Assembly (NCBI GenBank): GCA_021300055.1
Contig: JAJTHU010000301.1
Location: 1 to 14,737, forward strand
DNA length: 14,737 bases
From: Nitrosomonadaceae bacterium
Lineage (GTDB): Bacteria; Pseudomonadota; Gammaproteobacteria; Burkholderiales; Usitatibacteraceae
Direction of reading: 5' to 3'
Shown here piece after piece: positions 6,851 through 14,218 of this stretch. A program made the translations under genes and the position numbers. How positions within the stretch are numbered: position 1 is the stretch's first letter; each line of letters begins with the position of its first letter. The notes under the pieces were generated by a model, which made no database searches, had not been told where the DNA came from, and saw only the letters and a program-made list of their open reading frames with translations.

Positions 6851-7466
6851 GCGCCGCAATCGCCACCGGCAACACGCTGAGCAACACAATGCCAACGACA
6901 AGCAAGCCGAGGTTGGACTTGATCCAAGGGATGTTTCCGAAGAAGAAGCCGGCATAGACGAGGCCACCGACCCAAAGCGTGGCACCGAGTGCTGTGAAGA
7001 GCACATAGACGCTGCGTGTCATCTGCCCCAAGCCCGCAACGAACGGAACATAGGTGCGAAGAAACGGGACAAAACGCGCCATCACAATGGCGGCCGCACC
7101 CCAGCGTTCGAAGAACAGATGTGTGTCGTCGAGGTGCTTGCGACTCAACCAACGACTGTGGCGCGAGGAGAACAACCATGGGCTGACCCATCGACCGAGT
7201 TCATAGTTGACGACATTGCCGAGAACGGCAGCAGCAAACAAAGCTGCCACCAGAAAATGGACGTCTAGCGAGCCGAGTGCCGCAAGCGACCCGGCGACGA
7301 ATAGCAATGAGTCACCTGGGAGAAACGGGGTAATGACTAGCCCAGTCTCGGCAAAGACGATGGCAAACAGTAAGCCATAGACCCAAACGCCGTACTGCGC
7401 GACCCAAACACCGAGGTGACGGTCAAGGTGCAATACGAAATCAAGTGCGGCCGTCAGCCACTCCAT
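6777..7466 (-). CDS. DedA-family membrane protein (YqjA/YghB-like)
   Basis: A 229-residue inner-membrane protein of the DedA/SNARE-associated family. In E. coli such proteins support cell division, envelope integrity and proton-dependent homeostasis, and some relatives flip undecaprenyl phosphate. The key charged residues of YqjA (Glu39, Asp51, Arg130, Arg136) have direct counterparts: Glu40 in FAETGLVITPFLPGDS, Asp52 in the same motif, and Arg131 and Arg137 in ARFVPFLRTYVPFVAG. Hydrophobic segments lie at about 24-45, 52-85, 138-178 and 186-207, and the tail is Arg/Ala/Ser-rich. It begins 44 bp after secF on the same strand and may be read from the yajC-secDF transcript. Its last 24 codons overlap DUF2069 on the other strand. 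Which DedA subfamily or lipid substrate applies cannot be read from sequence alone. Confidence 0.93.
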   Translation of the reverse strand: MEWLTAALDFVLHLDRHLGVWVAQYGVWVYGLLFAIVFAETGLVITPFLPGDSLLFVAGSLAALGSLDVHFLVAALFAAAVLGNVVNYELGRWVSPWLFSSRHSRWLSRKHLDDTHLFFERWGAAAIVMARFVPFLRTYVPFVAGLGQMTRSVYVLFTALGATLWVGGLVYAGFFFGNIPWIKSNLGLLVVGIVLLSVLPVAIAALKARRASWAQSAARESASRSARRP

Positions 7467-7510
7467 CGCCGAGCGCTTTCCCGTGAATGCGCTTCAGATG
7501 CTAGGTGGGA

Positions 7511-8473
7511 TTAAGGTTGCGCCGAAATGACTTCAGGCTCGCCTTCTTTTTTCTGCGGCTTAACGAAGTCCTCACGCGACACACCGAGATACTTGGCGAT
7601 TGGGCAAGCAACGAGTACTGAAGAGTAGATGCCGAAGCAAATACCGATCGTCAACGCCAACGCAAAGTAATACAGCGTCGGGCCGCCAAAAACCAACATC
7701 GCAATAACCATCATTTGCGTCGTGCCGTGCGTAATGATGGTTCGCGAAATCGTACCTGTGATTGCTGCATCAAAGATCTCGCCAGTGGTGGCTTTGCGCA
7801 TCTTGCGGAAGTTCTCTCGCGCTCGGTCAAATACGACGACAGATTCGTTCACCGAGTACCCCAAAATCGCCAAGACCGCGGCGAGCACGGGCAACGAAAA
7901 CTCCCACTGGAAGAATGCGAAAAAGCCAAGGATGATGATGACGTCGTGCAAGTTCGCGATGATGGTAGCCACCGCAAAACGCCATTCGAATCGAATCGCA
8001 AGATAGATGACGATTCCGATGCACACCGCGAGCAGAGCGAGTGAGCCATCGTATGCAAGCTCCTTGCCAACCGCCGACCCCACAAACTCGGTACGCTTGA
8101 GCGTCGCCGAGTCGTCTTTGGCCTTAAGTGCGGCCATCACCTTGTCGTTCAGCGCCTGCATCGCTTTGTTTTGGTCTTCGTCTGAAGCCTGCGGACGCGG
8201 TAGGCGAATCAACACGTCTTGCGCCGAGCCAAACTTCAGCACTTCGGCACCCACCACATTCGCCTCGCTCAGCGTCGCGCGGATTTGATCCGGTTCGACG
8301 GGCTTGTTGTACTGCACCTCCATCACCGCGCCGCCAGTGAATTCGATGGAAAGGTGAAGCCCGTTCTTCCAAAGGAAGAGCACGGCGAGCAGGAAAGTCA
8401 CGAACGAAATCACGTTGAAGAGCAACGCGTGCTTCATGAACGGGATGGACTTGCGGAACTTAAAGAATTCCAT
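7511..8473 (-). CDS. secF: Protein translocase subunit SecF
   Basis: SecF forms a complex with SecD and YajC at the SecYEG channel and uses the proton gradient to pull exported proteins through the inner membrane. The 320-residue protein shows the expected layout: a first membrane segment (about 15-35), the SIEFTGG motif at 42-48, a periplasmic domain to about 140, then five segments. The core motif GYSVNESVVVFDRARENFRK begins at 206, and SRTIITHGTT at 243-252 contains the conserved Arg244. The position equivalent to the proton-pathway Asp213 of E. coli is Glu210 here, a conservative change. AAGAGG lies close upstream of the ATG. It follows secD after 68 bp. The C-terminal tail (300-320) is short and charged. 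Confidence 0.97.
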   Translation of the reverse strand: MEFFKFRKSIPFMKHALLFNVISFVTFLLAVLFLWKNGLHLSIEFTGGAVMEVQYNKPVEPDQIRATLSEANVVGAEVLKFGSAQDVLIRLPRPQASDEDQNKAMQALNDKVMAALKAKDDSATLKRTEFVGSAVGKELAYDGSLALLAVCIGIVIYLAIRFEWRFAVATIIANLHDVIIILGFFAFFQWEFSLPVLAAVLAILGYSVNESVVVFDRARENFRKMRKATTGEIFDAAITGTISRTIITHGTTQMMVIAMLVFGGPTLYYFALALTIGICFGIYSSVLVACPIAKYLGVSREDFVKPQKKEGEPEVISAQP

Positions 8474-8541
8474 AACTACCTCTTGAATGCGGTGGTCGCT
8501 TGCGCGCTGTCTCTAATGTGGCAATGCGTGTATGTGTCTCG

Positions 8542-10413
8542 CTAGGCCTTTGCCGGCTTCGCGTTCGCGGATTGATCCCACTTCACGTTGCCGATAGACA
8601 AGGAAGCAACCTTCTTGCGACCACCGTAAACGAGGTTTACGATGCCGCGCGACACCATGACCGCCGAGAAGATCGAGGTCAAGATGCCCAAGCAGTGCAC
8701 AACAGCAAAGCCGCGCACTGGTCCTGAGCCCCAAATGAGCAACGCGAGTCCAGCGATCAGCGTGGTGATGTTCGAGTCAATGATAGTGTCTAGCGCTCGG
8801 TCGTAACCGGCCTGAATCGCCATTTGCGGTGACATTCCTGAGCGCAATTCTTCGCGAATGCGCTCGTTAATCAGCACGTTGGCGTCAATCGCCATACCGA
8901 GCGTTAGCGCGATAGCGGCAATGCCGGGCAGTGTCAGTGTGGCTTGCAACATGGACAGCAATGCCACCAAGAACAGCAGGTTGGCCGCGAGGGCAAGCAC
9001 TGAAATCACGCCGAACAACGAGTAGTAGGCCACCATAAAAACGGTGATGAGTGCGAAGCCGAGCAGCAAGGAGTTCTTACCCTTCTCGATATTCTCGGCG
9101 CCGAGCGATGGGCCAATTGAGCGCTCCTCTATAATCTCCATCGGTGCTGCGAGCGCTCCTGCACGCATCAACAGCGCGAGGTTCTTTGCTTCGAGCGCGG
9201 TAGGAATACCGGTAATTTGGAACGTCGCGCCGAGCTCGCTTTGAATAGTCGGCCAGCTCAGTACCTCCGGCTTGCCTTTTTCAATCAGGATCACAGCCAT
9301 GCGCTTGCCGACGTTCTCTCGCGAGGTCAAAGTCATCGCGCGCCCGCCTGCACCATCGAGTCGAACGTCGACCTTCGGACGGTTACCCTGCTGGGTGTCA
9401 AAGCCCGGTTGCGCATCCGTTACCTTGTCGCCGGTAACGATGACCTGCTTGCGTACGAGCACGATTTCACCAGATGCACCGATCATCTTATCGGTGCCAA
9501 ACGGCGCGGGCTCAGAGCGGAAACGCTCAAAACTACCCGCTGACATGTGCTCTTCAGCCACCATGCGGAATTCGAGGGTCGCCGTGCGGCCGATCACATC
9601 TTTTGCGCGGGTCGGGTCGGTCACACCAGCAAGCTGGATCAGGATACGGTCAAGGCCCTGTTGCTGAACAATCGGCTCGGACACGCCAAGTTCGTTCACG
9701 CGCTTACGCAGCGCAGTGATGTTTTGCTGCAACGCTGCCTCTTGCAGCTTAACGAGTGTCTCTGGCTTTTTCGTGAGCGTGAGAACAATTTCCTCACCTA
9801 CGTTTGCATCTCGAATGTTCAGGTCGGGGTACTGGTCAGTAAGCGCTTTCAAGCCTTTATCCGCCTCGGCACGCTCCTTGAAACGCACCAACACGTTGTT
9901 GCCATCGCGGGTGATACCTGAGTAGAAAATCTTCTTGTCACGCAGCAGTGCACGGCTTTCATTCGCATAGCGGTCAACCGCTTTGTCGATAGCCGCCTTC
10001 ATGTCCACCTGCATCAAGAAATGCACGCCTCCACGCAAGTCCAAGCCGAGGTACATCGGCAGTGCATTGATCTTGGCAAGCCAAGCAGGCGAGTTAGACA
10101 TCGAGAAAAGCGCGGCGACGTAGCCTTCACCAAGGGCGTTTTGGATGGCGTCCTTCGCTTTGAACTGCACATTGGGATCGGTGAACTTGATCCGCAGGGT
10201 CTCGCCCTCAAGACGAACGCCCTCGTGCGCGAGGTTCTGCGTCTTCAACAGCTCCGTAACGCGCGTTTGAAGACCCTCGTCTACTTTGTTGGTGCGCAAC
10301 CCAGAAATCTGAACAGCTGGCGACTCACCGAAAAAATTCGGCACGGTGTAAAAGAATGCCACCACCAACGAGACGATGATGACCGCGTACTTCCATGCGG
10401 GATACTTGTTCAT
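8542..10413 (-). CDS. secD: Protein translocase subunit SecD
   Basis: SecD is the larger partner of SecF in the proton-driven export complex. The 623-residue length is typical for proteobacteria. There is an N-terminal membrane segment (about 9-25), the YLGLDLRGGVHFLMQVDM motif at 121-138, a large periplasmic region (P1) to about 445 with VNELGVSEPIVQQQG and RTATLEFR motifs, and five C-terminal membrane segments. The proton-pathway aspartate sits in LGMAIDANVLINERIREEL (Asp510, equivalent to E. coli Asp519). GAGG lies six bases before the ATG. yajC lies 108 bp upstream and secF 68 bp downstream, the standard order. I saw no frameshift or missing motif. Confidence 0.98.
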   Translation of the reverse strand: MNKYPAWKYAVIIVSLVVAFFYTVPNFFGESPAVQISGLRTNKVDEGLQTRVTELLKTQNLAHEGVRLEGETLRIKFTDPNVQFKAKDAIQNALGEGYVAALFSMSNSPAWLAKINALPMYLGLDLRGGVHFLMQVDMKAAIDKAVDRYANESRALLRDKKIFYSGITRDGNNVLVRFKERAEADKGLKALTDQYPDLNIRDANVGEEIVLTLTKKPETLVKLQEAALQQNITALRKRVNELGVSEPIVQQQGLDRILIQLAGVTDPTRAKDVIGRTATLEFRMVAEEHMSAGSFERFRSEPAPFGTDKMIGASGEIVLVRKQVIVTGDKVTDAQPGFDTQQGNRPKVDVRLDGAGGRAMTLTSRENVGKRMAVILIEKGKPEVLSWPTIQSELGATFQITGIPTALEAKNLALLMRAGALAAPMEIIEERSIGPSLGAENIEKGKNSLLLGFALITVFMVAYYSLFGVISVLALAANLLFLVALLSMLQATLTLPGIAAIALTLGMAIDANVLINERIREELRSGMSPQMAIQAGYDRALDTIIDSNITTLIAGLALLIWGSGPVRGFAVVHCLGILTSIFSAVMVSRGIVNLVYGGRKKVASLSIGNVKWDQSANAKPAKA

Positions 10414-10521
10414 GCAAACCTCAAAATCTGAATGCTGGCGGCCCAGCGCAAGTCACACTCAACGCTCGACATTGCCTACTTGACCGACCAGACCAACCTG
10501 GTTCGAAACTCGCGCGGCTCG

Positions 10522-10845
10522 TTACTTGAGCACGTCGTTGTAGGTGCCCTTTGGGAGTAGCGTCGTTACCGCATGCTTCTGCACGTGGATCACTTTGCCA
10601 TCGGCGACTTCGAGACCGATATAGCCGTCACCAACCTTGGTGATACGACCGATGATGCCAACAGCGATGACTTCATCGCCCTTCTGCAAGCCTTCGACCA
10701 TCGTCTTGTGCTCTTTCGCCTTCTTCATCTGCGGACGGATCATGAGGAAGTAGAGCAAGATGAACATCAGAAAGATCGGCAATAGACCGATCAGGGTATC
10801 TCCGCCGGATGGTTGCGCGGTCTGAGCGTAGGCGACACTAATCAT
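10522..10845 (-). CDS. yajC: Preprotein translocase subunit YajC
   Basis: A 107-residue single-pass inner-membrane protein that associates with SecD-SecF. It has a short N-terminus, one hydrophobic segment (about 17-36, ending LLYFLMIRPQMKKAKEH, the family's signature) and a C-terminal cytoplasmic domain with LQKGDEVIAVGIIGRITKV and a Gly/Val-rich small barrel. The ATG at 10845 has CGGAG a few bases upstream. It is the first gene of yajC-secD-secF. In many proteobacteria queA-tgt precede it directly; here tgt is 289 bp upstream, with a possible own promoter in between. Confidence 0.96.
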   Translation of the reverse strand: MISVAYAQTAQPSGGDTLIGLLPIFLMFILLYFLMIRPQMKKAKEHKTMVEGLQKGDEVIAVGIIGRITKVGDGYIGLEVADGKVIHVQKHAVTTLLPKGTYNDVLK

Positions 10846-10979
10846 GAGAACTCCGAGTGGCTGGGTGGATCGCGCACATACGACAACAAAGGTCGGTATT
10901 CGCGCGCGAAACGAGGGGGAGAGACGGCGGCGATTCGCTACGAGCGAGGTCGGGGCGACATCCCAAAAATCAACCTGAA

Positions 10980-10985
10980 ATTATA
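10980..10985 (-). promoter_or_regulatory. Possible -10 box (TATAAT) of yajC-secD-secF
   Basis: A perfect TATAAT on the minus strand lies about 135 bases before yajC in the gap after tgt. The position 17 bases upstream reads AGCCTT, a poor -35 hexamer, and that hexamer is one arm of a small inverted repeat. A regulated or weak promoter is plausible. Confidence 0.45.
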
Positions 10986-10993
10986 GCCCAGCA

Positions 10994-11008
10994 AGCCTTC
11001 CCAAGGCT
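10994..11008. repeat. Inverted repeat at the -35 position of the putative yajC promoter
   Basis: AGCCTT and AAGGCT are separated by CCC (plus strand). It lies 8 bp upstream of the TATAAT box as read on the minus strand, where an operator or activator site would be expected. It could also be an mRNA hairpin of the tgt transcript; no T-tract follows. Confidence 0.35.
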
Positions 11009-11023
11009 CCACGACGGCTTATG

Positions 11024-11040
11024 GCCAAGTTCGGCTTGGC
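11024..11040. repeat. Stem-loop between tgt and yajC
   Basis: GCCAAG and CTTGGC flank TTCGG, giving a six-pair stem with a five-base loop about 95 bases after the tgt stop. On the minus strand ATAAGCC follows, without a run of T, so it is a weak terminator candidate at best; it might stabilise the tgt mRNA end. Confidence 0.4.
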
Positions 11041-11134
11041 GGCGCCTAGAACAGCCAAACCCTAGTACTGGCCAGGCGTTTCAGACCGCGTCGCCCCAAA
11101 CTCGCCGACTGGCGGGGGGTTCCGAAGTTGGCGC

Positions 11135-12277
11135 CTAGTCTGGCGCGTCTTCTGCGCTGACGCCCTTGGCGCGGTCGGCATAGAACTGCGCGCGGAACGC
11201 ATCGAAGCTGTCTGCTTCGATCGCCGAACGCATCTCGCGCATCAGTTGCTGATAGTAATAGAGGTTGTGAATCGTGTTGAGGCGCGCACCCAAAATCTCG
11301 TTGGTGCGTTGCAAATGATGCAAATAACCGCGCGTCGCTGTGCGGCAAGCGTAGCAGCCGCAGCTCTCATCGATGGGGCGGAGATCATCGCGGTAGCGCG
11401 CATTGCGCAACTTAATGTCGCCGTAGCGGGTAAAGATCCAACCATTGCGCGCATTCCGGGTCGGCATGACGCAATCGAACATATCCATGCCGCGTGCAAC
11501 GGCCTCTACCAAGTCCTCTGGCGTGCCAATACCCATGACGTATCGCGGCTTCTCACGCGGTAGCTGATGCGCGGTGTGGTCGAGGATCCGCAGCATGTCC
11601 TCTTTGGGCTCGCCCACGGACAAACCCCCAATGGCATACCCGTGGAAATCCATCGCAGCCAGCGCCTCACGGGACTCGTCGCGCAAATCTTCATACATGC
11701 CGCCCTGAACGATGCCGAACAGCGCATTGGTGTTTTGCAGACGGTCAAACTCACTGCGGCAGCGCTGCGCCCAACGCAACGAGAGGCGCATCGACGACGC
11801 CGCCTCTTCGTGGCTCGCTGGATAGTTGGTGCACTCGTCAAAGATCATGACGATATCTGAGTTCAACACGGTTTGAATCCGCATCGACTCCTCAGGGGAA
11901 AGGAAGCAGCGGTCACCATTCACCGGCGACTGAAACGCAACGCCCTCCTCAGTGATCTTGCGTAGCTCTCCGAGACTCCAAACTTGGAAGCCGCCGGAGT
12001 CTGTGAGGATGGGTTTGTCCCACGCCATGAATCGATGCAAGCCACCATGCTTCTCAATAACGTCGAGCCCCGGACGAAGCCAGAGGTGAAAGGTATTCCC
12101 CAAGACGATGTGCGCGCCGATTTCCTCAAGTTCTGTGGGGCTCATCGCTTTAACCGTGCCGTAAGTGCCGACGGGCATAAAGGCCGGCGTTTCCACGACA
12201 CCGTGGGCAAGCGTGATTCGGCCGCGGCGCACCCGGCCGCCCTGTGTCGGGGATTCCCTGAGCAATTCAAACTTCAT
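11135..12277 (-). CDS. tgt: Queuine tRNA-ribosyltransferase (tRNA-guanine transglycosylase)
   Basis: Tgt exchanges guanine-34 of GUN-anticodon tRNAs (Asp, Asn, His, Tyr) for the queuosine precursor preQ1. The 380-residue protein matches E. coli Tgt nearly end to end. The general acid/base Asp93 is in ILTDSGGFQV, the nucleophile Asp268 is in MFDCVMPTRNARNG, and the substrate pocket includes FDECT (Asp147) and FGIVQGGMYEDLR. Zinc ligands are Cys306, Cys308, Cys311 (CGCYAC) and His337 in LGARLNTIHNL. The start ATG at 12277 has GGAAGAGA about eight bases upstream. It lies upstream of yajC-secD-secF in the familiar order; queA, often its upstream neighbour, is absent, as that side holds a divergent HD-GYP gene. 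Confidence 0.98.
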   Translation of the reverse strand: MKFELLRESPTQGGRVRRGRITLAHGVVETPAFMPVGTYGTVKAMSPTELEEIGAHIVLGNTFHLWLRPGLDVIEKHGGLHRFMAWDKPILTDSGGFQVWSLGELRKITEEGVAFQSPVNGDRCFLSPEESMRIQTVLNSDIVMIFDECTNYPASHEEAASSMRLSLRWAQRCRSEFDRLQNTNALFGIVQGGMYEDLRDESREALAAMDFHGYAIGGLSVGEPKEDMLRILDHTAHQLPREKPRYVMGIGTPEDLVEAVARGMDMFDCVMPTRNARNGWIFTRYGDIKLRNARYRDDLRPIDESCGCYACRTATRGYLHHLQRTNEILGARLNTIHNLYYYQQLMREMRSAIEADSFDAFRAQFYADRAKGVSAEDAPD

Positions 12278-12415
12278 TTATTCGTCTCTTCCAATTTGCC
12301 CGACCGACCGCCGATGACGGTTGGCTCACACACCGCGTTCCAGGGCGCATTTTCGCAGAGAGCAGCCGCTGCGCCCAAAAGGCTCCTCCAAGGACCGCTT
12401 CAAAATGAAGGCCAT

Positions 12416-12445
12416 TTCACCCAATCGATTGCGCTGGCGTATACA
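12416..12445 (+). promoter_or_regulatory. Possible sigma-70 promoter of the HD-GYP gene
   Basis: TTCACC (12416-12421) and TATACA (12440-12445) are 18 bases apart, each a partial match to consensus, about 80 bases before the ATG at 12524. An alternative -10 is TACAAT at 12442-12447. The rest of the 246-bp divergent tgt/HD-GYP spacer shows nothing else I can support. Confidence 0.35.
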
Positions 12446-12523
12446 ATGGGAAGTCAATGAAATGTTTCACATTCGCACCGCGAATGAGCCGTTTGTTCGG
12501 ACGCAAATCACACTGAGGCCTGC

Positions 12524-14176
12524 ATGCTGCAAAAGGTAGCCGTCAACCAACTCAAAGTCGGAATGTTCGTTGCCGATCTTGATCGGCCTTGGATGGACAC
12601 TCCCTTCTTGTTGCAAGGCTTCCTTCTCGAAGACGCAGAACAGATTGCGCAGGTCCAGAGCACTTGCCAGTGGGTGATGATCGACCCCCTGCGCTCATCC
12701 AGCCCCGAGTTCGACGCACAGCGCAATACGAAACCCGAGCCCATTGCCAAGCGCGACCTCGGCACCGATCCCATCGTGACCGTGCAGCGCGTAGAGACGC
12801 CGCGGCCCACTCCTCTCGACAAACTGCGCGCGGCGACCGGCGCAGACGCGCTGAACCGAACGACACCGCCCGCCAAACCCGGCGCATCGGCGAAGCTCGG
12901 TGCGGATACTCGTACGAATCCGAAGCTGCGTGAGTTTGCATTACCCATTAACCAACGCGCGGCGACTGACCCAATGATGACCAGTTCATCAGGAATGCAA
13001 GCGCGCGACCCGCGTCCCCGCGGAGTTGCCTCGCGACCGGAAGCACCAAGTTCATCCGGCGGCATGCGCGGGCTGTTCGGCCAGCTCAAGGAGAACGTGA
13101 AGAACTTGTTTTCCTCTGCGCCGAGCGATAGCTACGACTTTGATCAGTACGAAGCCAAGGACGTGCCCAAGGTGCAGGCAGAGCGCCCGTCGTTCATGCC
13201 CGAAAACGTCCAACTTACGATCTACGAAGACACGCAACCGGTTGAAAACGAAATCCGCGCGGCGACTGACGCTTACGGCAAGTCTCAGGAGATCCTCTCA
13301 AAGATGGTCTCCGATATCCGCGCGGGAAACCAGATGCAGGTCGAAGTCGTTGAGACAGTCATCGAAGACATGGTCGACTCCATGGTGCGCAACCCGGATG
13401 CCATGATGTGGCTAGCCCGGATGCGCGAACAAAGCACCCTCGCCTACGACCACGGCCTGAGCGTCGCCATTGGCTTAATTGCATTCGGTCGGCACCTCGG
13501 CTTTCCCAAGGACCAACTAGGCAACTTGGGCGTCATGGGACTGCTTCTGGATATCGGCAAGCTCCGCCTGCCGACAAGCATCCTCGAGAAAACCGGCCGC
13601 CTCACGCCAGAAGAATTCGCCGAGATGAAGCGCCACGTCGAGTACAGCATGGAAATCCTGTATCAAACGCCCGGCGTCAATCCTGATGTACTTGAGGGTG
13701 TTGCCCAGCACCATGAGCGCATCGACGGCTCTGGTTATCCTTATGGTCTCGCCGGCAACAACATTACGGTCTTCGGCAAGATGTGCGCGATAGCTGATAC
13801 GTACTCTGCGATCACTAAGAAGCGCCCTTACGCCGAGCCTGCTTCCCCACATGATGCGTTGCAAATGCTCTCTAACTGGGGCGGCATGCAGTTCCAAGCC
13901 GATATGGTTGAGCACTTCATTCAGTCGATCGGCGTGTTTCCGGTTGGCAGCTTGGTCGAGCTCTCTACCGGCGAGGTTGCGGTTATCGTCTCACACAACA
14001 AACAGAAACGCTTGCGCCCCAAAGTACTCGTGGTGACTGAGGAAGACAAGACGCCTCGCAAGCATCCAACCGTCAAAGACTTGATCTACGACGTGTCGGA
14101 TAGCCCCGTGTACATTCGTCGCGGTTTGCCGAGCAACGCTTACGGGATCGACCCGAATGAGTTCTATCTCGGATAA
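12524..14176 (+). CDS. DUF3391 / HD-GYP domain protein with altered metal-site residue
   Basis: HD-GYP proteins normally hydrolyse c-di-GMP with a two- or three-metal site. Residues 1 to about 55 (QLKVGMFVADLDRPWMDTPFLLQGF) are the core of DUF3391, often found before HD-GYP. Residues about 60-225 are Pro/Ala/Arg/Ser-rich and probably disordered, except for a basic amphipathic stretch at 181-198. The HD-GYP region is about 290-470: His310 in YDHGLSVA, His371, His396-His397-Glu398, and an intact D-G-S-G-Y-P at 401-406. The HD dyad, however, reads Leu342-Asp343 in GLLLDIGKLRLP, and the usual D-A-L-T-S motif reads SAITK after Asp425. A metal ligand is thus missing and activity is doubtful. A basic C-terminal extension follows (about 475-550). 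The ATG has GAGG five bases upstream. It is followed after 42 bp by a GGDEF-like gene, probably in one operon. Confidence 0.93.
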   Translation: MLQKVAVNQLKVGMFVADLDRPWMDTPFLLQGFLLEDAEQIAQVQSTCQWVMIDPLRSSSPEFDAQRNTKPEPIAKRDLGTDPIVTVQRVETPRPTPLDKLRAATGADALNRTTPPAKPGASAKLGADTRTNPKLREFALPINQRAATDPMMTSSSGMQARDPRPRGVASRPEAPSSSGGMRGLFGQLKENVKNLFSSAPSDSYDFDQYEAKDVPKVQAERPSFMPENVQLTIYEDTQPVENEIRAATDAYGKSQEILSKMVSDIRAGNQMQVEVVETVIEDMVDSMVRNPDAMMWLARMREQSTLAYDHGLSVAIGLIAFGRHLGFPKDQLGNLGVMGLLLDIGKLRLPTSILEKTGRLTPEEFAEMKRHVEYSMEILYQTPGVNPDVLEGVAQHHERIDGSGYPYGLAGNNITVFGKMCAIADTYSAITKKRPYAEPASPHDALQMLSNWGGMQFQADMVEHFIQSIGVFPVGSLVELSTGEVAVIVSHNKQKRLRPKVLVVTEEDKTPRKHPTVKDLIYDVSDSPVYIRRGLPSNAYGIDPNEFYLG

Positions 14177-14207
14177 GTCTGCCATGTGCGCCACCGCCGC
14201 GCACTAC

Positions 14208-14213
14208 GGGAGG
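14208..14213 (+). promoter_or_regulatory. Ribosome binding site that fixes a GTG start
   Basis: GGGAGG lies five bases before GTG at 14219. It is the strongest Shine-Dalgarno match at this end of the window and supports the GTG as start of the truncated GGDEF-like gene, which has no ATG nearby at its N-terminus. Confidence 0.75.
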
Positions 14214-14218
14214 TTAGG

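Noticed and set aside
7467..7510. Hairpin AGCGC...GCGCT between secF and the DedA gene as a terminator
   Set aside because: The stem is five pairs with a long loop and no T-run.
11024..11040. Rho-independent terminator of tgt
   Set aside because: The stem is only six pairs and no T-run follows on the minus strand, so it is listed as a stem-loop only.
12508..13089. 193-codon open frame on the minus strand opposite the HD-GYP linker
   Set aside because: It lies antisense to the well-supported HD-GYP gene, its composition is Arg/Ser/Ala-rich as expected from GC-rich opposite-strand reading, and it shows no family motif.
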